DNA of 35,273 nucleotides, taken from the NCBI GenBank assembly GCA_018303325.1, contig JAGVYH010000011.1, positions 1 to 35,273 of the forward strand, given 5' to 3'. Origin of the DNA: Candidatus Woesearchaeota archaeon (GTDB lineage: Archaea > Nanobdellota > Nanobdellia > Woesearchaeales > DSVV01). Position numbers and translations under genes: made by a program. This document shows positions 16,628-23,966 of this stretch, in pieces. Every line of letters begins with the position of its first letter. Within the stretch, counting starts at the first letter, position 1. The notes under the pieces were generated by a model. The model was not told where the DNA came from and searched no databases. It saw nothing but the letters and a program-made list of their open reading frames with translations.

Positions 16628-17710
16628 ATGCCAAATATATTAAAAAGCAGCAAACTTAAACCCGAAGCAGAAGAATTGGGTGAACATGAATGGGATACGC
16701 ATAAATTAGATAAGCCTACCATAAATAAACCTAAATTAAAAATAGGCAATATCAAACTAAAAAATCCGTTTGTCCTTGCGCCAATGGAAGGGGTGAATTG
16801 TTTAGCTTTTAGATTATTATGCAAAGAATTCAGCGCTTCATTAATCTATTCTCCAATGATTCATGTAAACTGGCTGGTTAAAGAGAAAAAACTGCCTGAG
16901 TTAATTGAGTTTTCTGAAAATGAGAAACCACTTGCGATTCAATTAATCGGCAATGATCAAAAAACAATCAAAGAAGCAGTTGAGATTATTGAGAGAGATG
17001 TGCCATTTGTAGATATTATAGATTTAAACTTTGGCTGTCCTGAAGGCGATGTTCTTGGCCTGAAAATGGGCGCATATTTAATGAAGCATCCTGACAAGAT
17101 ACCAAAGATAGTAAAGGCTGCTGTTGATTCAACCAACAAGCCAGTAACAGCGAAAATAAGATCTGGCTGGGATGAAAAGAGCATAAACTGCATTGAAGTC
17201 GGTAAAATGATAGAAGACGCCGGAGCATCTGCAATAGCATTGCATGCAAGAACAAGGACACAGGTTTATTCTGGAAAAGCAGACTGGGGGTTAATCAGGA
17301 AATTAAAGGAAACATTGAACATTCCTGTTATTGGAAACGGCGATATTACAAACGCAAAACTTGCGGAATCAATGCTGACGAGAACAAAGTGCGACATGGC
17401 AATGATTGGAAGAGGAGCAATGGGCTATCCTTTCATCTTCAAAGAATGCGCAGAATATTATAATAATGGAAAATTTAATGGCAATTTATACAGGCCGACG
17501 ACAAAAGAAAGGTATGACTGCATAAAAAAGTTTATAGATTATTATCATAATAAACAAAAAAGGCAGAAATTCTCAGAATTAAAACAGCATGTAATGTGGA
17601 GCTGCAAATGGCTGAACGGCGCAAAAGAGCTAAGAGTAGACATAATGAAGACTCACGACGAGGAAAACATGATGAAGCTGGTTGAGGGATATTTTGGGGG
17701 GAGGGTTTAG
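16628..17710 (+). CDS. dus: tRNA-dihydrouridine synthase
   Basis: This 360-residue flavoprotein reduces uridines in the tRNA D loop. The TIM barrel runs from LAPMEGV near residue 58 to GRGAMGYPFIF near residue 260. The catalytic cysteine is C137 in LNFGCPEGDVLGLKMGAYL. KIRSGWDE, HARTRTQVYSGKADW and GNGDI are the FMN and tRNA binding motifs. The C-terminal helical region (residues 290-355) is present. About 35 extra polar residues precede the barrel. The start follows AAGTGATAAT. Divergent from argF and convergent with the HAD gene. Confidence 0.93.
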   Translation: MPNILKSSKLKPEAEELGEHEWDTHKLDKPTINKPKLKIGNIKLKNPFVLAPMEGVNCLAFRLLCKEFSASLIYSPMIHVNWLVKEKKLPELIEFSENEKPLAIQLIGNDQKTIKEAVEIIERDVPFVDIIDLNFGCPEGDVLGLKMGAYLMKHPDKIPKIVKAAVDSTNKPVTAKIRSGWDEKSINCIEVGKMIEDAGASAIALHARTRTQVYSGKADWGLIRKLKETLNIPVIGNGDITNAKLAESMLTRTKCDMAMIGRGAMGYPFIFKECAEYYNNGKFNGNLYRPTTKERYDCIKKFIDYYHNKQKRQKFSELKQHVMWSCKWLNGAKELRVDIMKTHDEENMMKLVEGYFGGRV

Positions 17711-17779
17711 CACTGGATATATTAAACAAAAATCATTACACTCTCTTACTCTTCTTATACTATTATTATTTTTCTTATT

Positions 17780-18733
17780 TTATTTCTTCTTCACCAATTC
17801 TTTATATGCCTCTTCCAACCCATTAGCAATAAACCCACTTTTATAATTTAAAACAACCTCTTTCTCATATTGTGGTGTTGTTTTATTAGGAATGAAACCA
17901 ATGTTCATACCTAAGTATTGAGGTAATGCTAAGTCTAGTTCCCAAATATCTCCAATAACAGTAATTCTAGATGCATTTGTATTTTGTTCTTTCATTATCT
18001 TATCTAAAATGTTTCCATAATGTTGCCTTCTTAAGTAAACTTGTCTTTCTAAACCTGAAATAGTTATTGTTTGAGGAACAGCTTCCCAATCATTAACAAC
18101 TACATATTTCTTTGCCCCACCGATAATTGTAATACGAGAATGATCTGAATGGAGATGGCTTATCTTTTTCTCTACTTTATCAGGTGATGAATTTGTTACT
18201 ACATAAACATTTCCTTCAAATAAATCCCAAACTTCAGATAAGAATTCATCAACTCCTTCCTTAAATGATTCGCTCATCTTAGGATAGTTTTCCAAATATA
18301 GTTTTGCAAGTAAAGCTCTTCGTTCTTGTTCAGACAAGTTTGTTCCCAATTTACTTAAAATTTCGTCAGTGATTGGATAACAAGTCATAATCGGATCAGA
18401 AGTAGCAGAAGCCACAATTATTCCGTCTAATTCCCAACCATATTTTTCAGGGGTTTTTAGAATTTTGGCTCTTGCTTCATTCCAATATGTTTCTATTTCA
18501 CTTTGGCTTAATTTGAGTTCTCTACCAAGACATTTACAAAAACCTTCAACATAAGGCTTAGCTTCTTTTTCTATGTTTGTAAGAGTACCATCAAAGTCTA
18601 AGATTAAAGTATCTATAGAATTATTATACATTGCTGATTTTTTTACACTTCTTCGTGTTGAACCACAATCAAATAAAAAAACACCAGTACTTAATGCAGT
18701 TAATTTAATAAAATTTCTTCTTGAAAACATCAT
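17780..18733 (-). CDS. HAD-superfamily hydrolase with a twin-arginine export signal
   Basis: The first 24 residues read SRRNFIKLTALSTGVFLF followed by D-C-G, a twin-arginine signal with a cysteine at position 23 that could be lipidated or the cleavage region. A HAD phosphatase domain follows: motif I ILDFDGTLTN with D46 and D48, a helical cap over roughly residues 60-170, motif II VVTNSSPDK near residue 197, and motif IV VIGDIWELDLALPQYLG near residue 265. The substrate is unknown. A TATA-like GGATTTAAATAAAAGC (18751-18766, this strand) lies about 25 bases upstream, so the message is probably leaderless. No Tat translocase gene is in the window. Confidence 0.82.
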   Translation of the reverse strand: MMFSRRNFIKLTALSTGVFLFDCGSTRRSVKKSAMYNNSIDTLILDFDGTLTNIEKEAKPYVEGFCKCLGRELKLSQSEIETYWNEARAKILKTPEKYGWELDGIIVASATSDPIMTCYPITDEILSKLGTNLSEQERRALLAKLYLENYPKMSESFKEGVDEFLSEVWDLFEGNVYVVTNSSPDKVEKKISHLHSDHSRITIIGGAKKYVVVNDWEAVPQTITISGLERQVYLRRQHYGNILDKIMKEQNTNASRITVIGDIWELDLALPQYLGMNIGFIPNKTTPQYEKEVVLNYKSGFIANGLEEAYKELVKKK

Positions 18734-18799
18734 TATAACAATGGTTGAAAGCTTTTATTTAAATCCTTCCCATAAACACAAAGAAATCATTTCAGGTTT

Positions 18800-19246
18800 T
18801 TAAACCTTCTCTAAAATCTTCCCCTTAAGCAGTTTAATGTAAAGGTTAAATTGAATCTCAACGACTTTCCAGTCATCAAAAGTCACTGGTGTTCCATAAT
18901 AATTAATTCCGTTTCTTTTGGTTCTTACTTTTTCAAAGAAATCCCAACTAAGCTCTAGTTAAGGATGCTCATGACAAAGATAAGCAAAAAGACACTGATG
19001 ATTTTTGGATTTGACTTTATCAAAACACAAGAATGCTTCAACAAGGCCATGCAGCGCATCATAATAAAGCTTATATGCTGAATTATAATTTTTCTTACTC
19101 AATGCAAGCTTTGCTGTCTCAATATCTTCTTCTAATACTTTTAGATTTGTTTTTATTTTTTCCATCTGAATCTCTTCATTATGAATTATAAAACCATTTG
19201 CTACACACTCATTATATGCTATATTATTGTCCTTATACTCAACCAT
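18800..19246 (-). pseudogene. HEPN-domain toxin gene interrupted by an in-frame stop
   Basis: The first 95 codons give a helical protein (EEDIETAKLALSKKNYNSAY near residue 40) typical of HEPN proteins, ending at TAA (18959-18961) after CHEHP. The same frame then continues for 52 codons (LELSWDFFEKVRTKRNGINYYG...ILEKV) to a TAA at 18800-18802. That distal part contains the catalytic RNase motif R-x4-6-H-like segment (here RTKRNGINYYG), so a one-codon nonsense change cuts the toxin before its active site. The full product would be about 147 residues plus the stop codon. It overlaps the upstream nucleotidyltransferase gene by 8 bases. It may be inactivated, or read through. Confidence 0.8.
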
Positions 19247-19793
19247 TTAAACTCACCCCAATGAAATCTAATTTTCCTTTGATAAAATTGCCGCATACAA
19301 TATTTTTTAATAATCCACTCCCCATTTTTCTAAGTTCTTTTTTTGAATCAGCAGTGAACAATTGTATTTCTCTTTTTAGCTTGCTCTGAAACTTGTATCT
19401 ATCAAATTCATCACTTTTTCCATAAATAAAAACATCAATATCACTTTCAGAATACCAGTCTGATCTTGCCATACTTCCAAATAAGATTACAGTCTTTGCT
19501 TTTTTCAGTGATTGAAGATGATCAAGAAAGCCAGATTCATAAAATTGTGTTAATGCGTACAGCTTTTTTCTATTTCTATAACTAGGGTGTTCATGATTTC
19601 CAGTATAATAAGGCATTTCCATTTTCTTCTTAACTCTTTTTATTAATTTTTCTTTCATGAATCTTTTTAACCATTTATTAGCTTTATCTCTACTCAAACC
19701 GCTTTGTCTTAATATCTCCTCAAAATGCCAGTGTTTTGTAGGATAATTAAAAAACAATTCTAACAGATTATTTTCCTTGCTTTTTATCGGCAT
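19239..19793 (-). CDS. MNT-type nucleotidyltransferase with N-terminal HTH (antitoxin)
   Basis: This 184-residue protein has a winged-helix start (LFFNYPTKHWHFEEILRQ, then GLSRDKANKWLKRF) and a minimal nucleotidyltransferase domain. The signature is GSMARSDWYSESDIDVFIYG at residues 106-125, where D118 and D120 are the metal ligands. In MNT-HEPN pairs such proteins AMPylate and silence the HEPN RNase. The gene overlaps the HEPN gene by 8 bases, the usual pair layout. The start follows AAAGGGT, and CATTTATATATT about 25-30 bases upstream is a likely TATA box. Confidence 0.88.
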   Translation of the reverse strand: MPIKSKENNLLELFFNYPTKHWHFEEILRQSGLSRDKANKWLKRFMKEKLIKRVKKKMEMPYYTGNHEHPSYRNRKKLYALTQFYESGFLDHLQSLKKAKTVILFGSMARSDWYSESDIDVFIYGKSDEFDRYKFQSKLKREIQLFTADSKKELRKMGSGLLKNIVCGNFIKGKLDFIGVSLNG

Positions 19794-19839
19794 AATAGTA
19801 CCCTTTAGAGGGACTAATATATAAATGTTTTGCTGAAAA

Positions 19840-19881
19840 GTTTTTCAGACAGTGCCTGCCTTTTAGGCACTCTTTATTTTT
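19840..19881. repeat. 42-bp direct repeat, copy 1 (hairpin plus T-tract)
   Basis: It matches 20106-20147 with one difference in 42 bases. It contains the tRNA-like piece TTTTTCAGAC and a hairpin GTGCCT-GCCTTTT-AGGCAC (19853-19871) followed by a T-rich tail, so on the plus strand it looks like an intrinsic terminator. It lies about 55 bases beyond the 3' end of the minus-strand tRNA. Confidence 0.7.
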
Positions 19882-19934
19882 AGTTCTGCCTTTCTTTTCT
19901 ATTACTTACTTTTTACGTTTCACATAATAATGTG

Positions 19935-20044
19935 CGCCGAGGGCGGGAGATTCACTTCCCCACTCAAAAGCCTTGAACCCACAAGGGCTTGGATGGGCCC
20001 ACCTGTTTTTCAGACAGGCGCCATACCGATTAGGCTACCTCGGC
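19935..20044 (-). tRNA. Class II (Ser-like) tRNA with GAA anticodon and a T-loop intron
   Basis: The 5' end is at 20044. Acceptor strands GCCGAGG and CCTCGGC pair, discriminator G, no encoded CCA. The D arm GCC/GGC has three pairs, and a long variable arm GGGC-CCATCCAA-GCCC is present, so this is a class II tRNA; with G73 it looks like Ser. The anticodon arm is CCTGT-CTGAAAA-ACAGG, so the anticodon reads GAA (Phe), where Ser would need CTTGAAA. The T stem is GTGGG/CCCGC. The T loop is split at 59/60 by a 23-nt intron (19949-19971): TTCA pairs with TGAA, bulges AGG and UCU flank it, and CUUUU/GGAAG closes the intron hairpin. Splicing gives TTCAAGT. The mature length is 87 nt. It could be a functional odd tRNA or a mutated copy. 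Confidence 0.75.
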
Positions 20045-20088
20045 TTTGCACAATCAAAACTTTTATATACTTGTTTGGATATTAATAC

Positions 20089-20147
20089 TTTGGATGGGCT
20101 CATTTGTTTTTCAGATAGTGCCTGCCTTTTAGGCACTCTTTATTTTT
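20089..20147. repeat. Partial tRNA copy joined to direct repeat copy 2
   Basis: 20089-20116 (TTTGGATGGGCTCATTTG, then TTTTTCAGAT) matches the variable-arm and anticodon-arm part of the neighbouring tRNA gene (19989-20015) with a few changes. It then runs into the 42-bp repeat (20106-20147), whose hairpin GTGCCT-GCCTTTT-AGGCAC and T-rich tail replace the tRNA D arm. It lies about 45 bases beyond the 5' end of the tRNA. It looks like a partial duplication of the tRNA that has decayed. Confidence 0.6.
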
Positions 20148-20196
20148 TCTGAGTTATTTTTCTTCAGCTAAATTAACTATAGCACTACTCCTTATT

Positions 20197-20240
20197 ATAA
20201 CCATCGCCGATTTTTTCGCAAATTTTCCGACGAGAAAGAG
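20197..20240. repeat. Interspersed spacer repeat (CGCAAATTTTCCGACGAGAA), copy 1
   Basis: CGCAAATTTTCCGACGAGAA at 20217-20236 recurs exactly at 26822-26841. In both places it is preceded by ACCATCG and a GATTTT stretch that can fold back on CCGACG. A degenerate inverted relative is at about 28132-28151. It lies in gene-free DNA between the tRNA and the end of the protease gene. Confidence 0.55.
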
Positions 20241-20432
20241 TTCTAGTATATGTTTTCTGAAAATGATATTTAAAGCATGAAAAAATTATCGAACCTCTTT
20301 TGATGAAACCGAAATGTTTACGGAGAAATTTAAGTATAATTAAGTTAATATTGAATTAATCACCAAAAAGTCTGAGTTGAAAGGTAATAATTTCCATCAT
20401 AAGCTGTACCTACGCCAATGTTTTGGTACGTC

Positions 20433-21191
20433 TCATTTAACATATCTTCCAAAATCCTTTGCTAATTCTATCATGTAATTGCTAGGGTATAAACCTACTA
20501 ATCTTCCTTCTAGGTCAAATAATGGGCTCCCGGAGTTGCCATTTTCTCCGCAAGGAAATAACAGTTTTGCTTTGTGTTTGAAGAATTTGACAATTGTGAA
20601 GCTTGCCATTATTTGGTCACTATAATGCTTAAAAACACATTGGTAACCGATCATTATGCAAGGCACAAGCTCAAATTCATGTATTCCAATTTCAGCTTCT
20701 AATGGTTTTACTCCTTTTGTTTCAGCAGTTATAATTAAATAATCTTTATCAGCAACAGTATTTCTTAATCTTTTATCTCCATGTTCTGGAAGAGGCTCTC
20801 CAGTTGCTTCTGCAAAGTTTGTTGGCGAGTGAGTAAGTGCAACAAATGTTCTTAATACATCTTCATATGTTTCGCATTCTTTTGGTTGATATCTTATCGG
20901 ATGATCACAAGTTACCCACTGATTGTTGCCCATGTAAAAAGTAGTTGCATAACTTCCTAATAATTCACTATGAAGTCTAAAAATAGATTTAGCATATTGT
21001 TTAACCCAAGGAATTCTTATTTGAGACAGTTTGAAATAACAATACAAGCCAAGCTTAAATCTTCTTTCTTTTTTTTCATGACTCCGATTATTATGGTTAC
21101 TAAGTGCTTCAAGAATAGTATCTTCAGTTAATCTCATCCTGCTATCTGCTATATGCATGGAATAAGGTAATTTAGTTGGGTTTTTAAACAT
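20433..21191 (-). CDS. Trypsin-like serine protease
   Basis: The C-terminal part of this 252-residue protein has the chymotrypsin-fold nucleophile motif GENGNSGSPLFDLEGRLVGLY (shown here only in part; GNSGSP near residue 218). QWVTCDHPIRY near residue 90 probably supplies the histidine, where trypsins have TAAHC. The acidic member could be in VADKDYLIITAE near residue 150. The first 60 residues are basic and helical, with no export signal, so the enzyme may be cytoplasmic. The family is not recognised more closely. Palindrome P4 lies 11 bases upstream of its start and may control it. Confidence 0.72.
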   Translation of the reverse strand: MFKNPTKLPYSMHIADSRMRLTEDTILEALSNHNNRSHEKKERRFKLGLYCYFKLSQIRIPWVKQYAKSIFRLHSELLGSYATTFYMGNNQWVTCDHPIRYQPKECETYEDVLRTFVALTHSPTNFAEATGEPLPEHGDKRLRNTVADKDYLIITAETKGVKPLEAEIGIHEFELVPCIMIGYQCVFKHYSDQIMASFTIVKFFKHKAKLLFPCGENGNSGSPLFDLEGRLVGLYPSNYMIELAKDFGRYVK

Positions 21192-21202
21192 TTCCTTATA
21201 AA

Positions 21203-21249
21203 TATACTAAAAGTGATTAATTTGTACGAAAATAATCACTTTTAGTATA
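21203..21249. repeat. TATAC-type palindrome P4
   Basis: TATACTAAAAGTGATTA (21203-21219) pairs perfectly with TAATCACTTTTAGTATA (21233-21249); the loop contains GTACGAA. Its arms match hairpin 2 of P2 almost exactly, 11 kb away. It lies in the promoter region of the protease gene. Confidence 0.75.
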
Positions 21250-21311
21250 TATTTAAAGCGGGTATTACCTCTTTGTCTCTGCTAAACCCAACTAACTTCT
21301 ATTCATATAGT

Positions 21312-21398
21312 GTGGACTTTAATATCTGTATCTATTTAGTTAAAGTCCACGAATATAAGCACGGAATTTATACTCAATCATTAATGTCCGTGCTTATA
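21312..21398. repeat. Two tandem hairpins upstream of mutL
   Basis: GTGGACTTTAA (21312-21322) pairs exactly with TTAAAGTCCAC (21340-21350). TATAAGCACGGA (21354-21365) pairs exactly with TCCGTGCTTATA (21387-21398). With P4 this makes three hairpins in one 250-base spacer between divergent genes. The right arm of the last one (GCTTATATATT) could also act as the mutL TATA box. Confidence 0.65.
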
Positions 21399-21448
21399 TA
21401 TTCCCCACCACAACAATACATTAAAATCCCTGAATATTTCTTGCATCA

Positions 21449-23227
21449 ATGCCAAAAATAATTGAATTGGATAAACATCTTATCAACAAAATTGCAGCAG
21501 GTGAAGTTATAGAAAGGCCAGCATCCGTAGTCAAGGAACTTATTGAGAATTCCATGGATGCAGGCGCAACAAGCATCACTATTGAGATAAAAGAAGGAGG
21601 TAAATCACTCATAAGAATAACAGATAATGGCTTGGGGATTGAAAAAGATGACCTTGCTATCGCAGTCAAAAGCCATACTACTTCCAAACTCCTTTCTGCT
21701 GACGACCTTTTCAATATATCCACGCTTGGCTTCAGAGGAGAGGCATTGGCAAGCATCGGTGCAGTGAGCTACTTAAAAATCATCAGCAAGATAAAAGAAT
21801 CTTCTGACGGCCAAATGATTGAGGTTGAAGACGGCAGAATCCTACTAAACAAGCCAACAGCATCAAATACAGGTACAATTGTCGAGGTGAATAATCTTTT
21901 TTTTAATGTTCCTGCACGAAAAAAACACATGAAATCAATTGCCTCAGAATTTAAGTATATTGTTGATATTGTCACGAGATACATTCTCGCAAATCCATTA
22001 ATACATTTCAAGCTCATTCATAATGATTCTTTGGCAATTGACTCGCCGTCAACAACAGATACATTGGCAAATGTTGCAACAGTTTATGGAAGAGCAATAA
22101 CCAAATCATTAATCTCTATTAATTTTTCATTCTTTGATATGGAAATCATGGGTTTTGCATCAAGGCCAGATATGACAAGAGGCGACAGAACATATCAAAG
22201 CATATTTGTTAACAAAAGATATGTCCGCGATTCACTAATCCAAAAAGCAGTTTATGACGCGTATGGGGCATTATTGTTTCACGGTAGGCATCCAATATTT
22301 ATTCTCGATATAAAGATTGAGCCTAAAAAGATTGACGTCAATGTTCACCCGCAAAAATATACAATAAGAATAGAAAAAGAGCAGGAAATGTATCACGCTG
22401 TGAAAAACGCAGTTCTTTCTGCCATGATGGAGCAGGAGCTTATGCCGTTGATTGACGAGATAAAAACAAAAGGTTTAAGCCAAAAGGTGGTTATCACTAA
22501 TTTAGAGGATTTTGGCAAAACACAATCCTCTTTAAAAGATCTTTCAAAAATTGGAAATGATAATTCAAAAAATAGTTTAAGCAGCTCAGGCAATTTAAAA
22601 GAAGAAAAAGAAGGACAGATTATTGGAAACAGCGAGAAGGGATCAAATAATTTAAAGATCAGGCTGATAGGAAAACTTCATAATACTTACATTCTTGGCG
22701 AAGATAATGATGGTTTGCTCCTGATAGACCAGCACGCTGCGCATGAGCGCGTTTTGTTTGAAAAATTTTTGAAGGAATATAAAAATGAAATAATACAAGT
22801 ACAGGAGCTTATTTCTCCTATTGTTTTTGAGGCAAATCCCCATGAGAAGATAATTATTGACGAGAATATTGAGCTGTTTAAAAAAATGGCAATATTAATC
22901 GAGCCATTTGGCAAGACAACTTATGTTATAAGGGCGCTGCCAAGCATTCTTTCAAAGCAGCAGACACCAGCAATAATCAACGACATAATTGACGAGATGA
23001 ATAATAATGAATATGACAAGCTTTCAAAGATAAAAGAAGAGCGCATTGCAATGGCAGCATGCAGAAGCGCTGTTAAAGCGTATGATGTTCTTGAAATGCC
23101 TCAAATCCAAAAGCTTCTTGAAGATTTATTCAAATGCGAGAATTCAAACACTTGCCCACATGGAAGGCCAATAATAATATGCTTTCCGATAGAAGAGCTG
23201 GAAAAAAAGTTTAAGAGGAGGGTTTAG
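21449..23227 (+). CDS. mutL: DNA mismatch repair protein MutL
   Basis: This 592-residue protein has the GHKL ATPase start: IAAGEVIERPASVVKELIEN with the Mg-binding Asn/Glu, ITDNGLGI, then STLGFRGEALASIGAV. Residues 1-330 form the ATPase and transducer domains; a Ser/Lys/Asn-rich linker spans about 345-400. The C-terminal domain has DQHAAHERVLFE near residue 427, ACRSAVKA and CPHGRPI near residue 569, the metal-binding set of MutL proteins with a nicking endonuclease. MutL is sporadic in archaea, and this one looks bacterial in type, so transfer is likely (inference). No mutS is in the window. No Shine-Dalgarno is visible just before the ATG. Confidence 0.94.
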   Translation: MPKIIELDKHLINKIAAGEVIERPASVVKELIENSMDAGATSITIEIKEGGKSLIRITDNGLGIEKDDLAIAVKSHTTSKLLSADDLFNISTLGFRGEALASIGAVSYLKIISKIKESSDGQMIEVEDGRILLNKPTASNTGTIVEVNNLFFNVPARKKHMKSIASEFKYIVDIVTRYILANPLIHFKLIHNDSLAIDSPSTTDTLANVATVYGRAITKSLISINFSFFDMEIMGFASRPDMTRGDRTYQSIFVNKRYVRDSLIQKAVYDAYGALLFHGRHPIFILDIKIEPKKIDVNVHPQKYTIRIEKEQEMYHAVKNAVLSAMMEQELMPLIDEIKTKGLSQKVVITNLEDFGKTQSSLKDLSKIGNDNSKNSLSSSGNLKEEKEGQIIGNSEKGSNNLKIRLIGKLHNTYILGEDNDGLLLIDQHAAHERVLFEKFLKEYKNEIIQVQELISPIVFEANPHEKIIIDENIELFKKMAILIEPFGKTTYVIRALPSILSKQQTPAIINDIIDEMNNNEYDKLSKIKEERIAMAACRSAVKAYDVLEMPQIQKLLEDLFKCENSNTCPHGRPIIICFPIEELEKKFKRRV

Positions 23228-23330
23228 GAAGATTTAAATCTATTGAGTTTTTTATCAGTCAACTATTTTGACTATGAATGAAAAAATATCATTAATATTT
23301 ATATTTATTAACTTTTTTATGTGAAATAAC

Positions 23331-23930
23331 ATGCAAGAACAAGTAATCTTAGTCGACGAAAACGACAATGAAATAGGCACAGAAGAAAAACAAAAAGCTC
23401 ATATAGAAGGAAAACTGCACAGAGCCTTTTCTGTTTTTGTGTTTAATCCAAAAGGAGAACTTCTTATCCAGCGAAGAGCATTAGACAAATATCATTCTGC
23501 TGGTTTGTGGACAAACACCTGCTGCAGCCATCCAAGACAAGGCGAGGCAACAATAGATGCAGCGCACAGAAGATTAAAAGAAGAACTTGGCTTTGATTGT
23601 GAGATAAAGGAAATTCATTCATTTATTTACAAAAAAGCATTTAAAAATGGTTTGACAGAGCATGAATTTGATCATGTATTTGTTGGATTCTATGACGACA
23701 GAATAAATGATAATAACCAGAATAATGACAAGAAGAATAATCAAGATAAGGATAATCATAATGATGAAAAGAAGAATAAGAATAATATAATGTTTAACAA
23801 AAAAGAGATTGAAGAATATAAATTTATAGCGCTGGATGAATTAAAAAAAGATATTCAAAGAAATCCTGACAAATATACTTACTGGTTCAAAATTTTGATT
23901 GACAAAATTGATTTTTCAAAATATTTGTAA
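23331..23930 (+). CDS. idi: Isopentenyl-diphosphate delta-isomerase, type I
   Basis: This 199-residue Nudix-fold enzyme interconverts IPP and DMAPP for archaeal membrane lipids. TNTCCSHPRQGE near residue 62 holds the catalytic cysteine and a metal-binding histidine; RRLKEELGF is the Nudix-type helix; LTEHEFDHVF near residue 108 supplies the remaining ligands and glutamate. An insertion of about 30 residues (124-152) made almost only of N, D, K and H interrupts the fold in what should be a surface loop. The start follows GTGAAATAAC. A TATA-like TTTATATTTATT lies near 23298. Many archaea use the unrelated type II enzyme, so type I is a notable choice. Confidence 0.92.
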   Translation: MQEQVILVDENDNEIGTEEKQKAHIEGKLHRAFSVFVFNPKGELLIQRRALDKYHSAGLWTNTCCSHPRQGEATIDAAHRRLKEELGFDCEIKEIHSFIYKKAFKNGLTEHEFDHVFVGFYDDRINDNNQNNDKKNNQDKDNHNDEKKNKNNIMFNKKEIEEYKFIALDELKKDIQRNPDKYTYWFKILIDKIDFSKYL

Positions 23931-23966
23931 TTGGTCTAGCTGATTTCCTGTTTCTCTCAATCTTTA

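Noticed and set aside
19935-20044. Reading the minus-strand tRNA as ordinary tRNA-Phe with an intron in the variable loop
   Set aside because: The GGGC/GCCC variable arm, three-pair D stem and G73 fit class II tRNA, and no bulge-helix-bulge is seen around the variable region.
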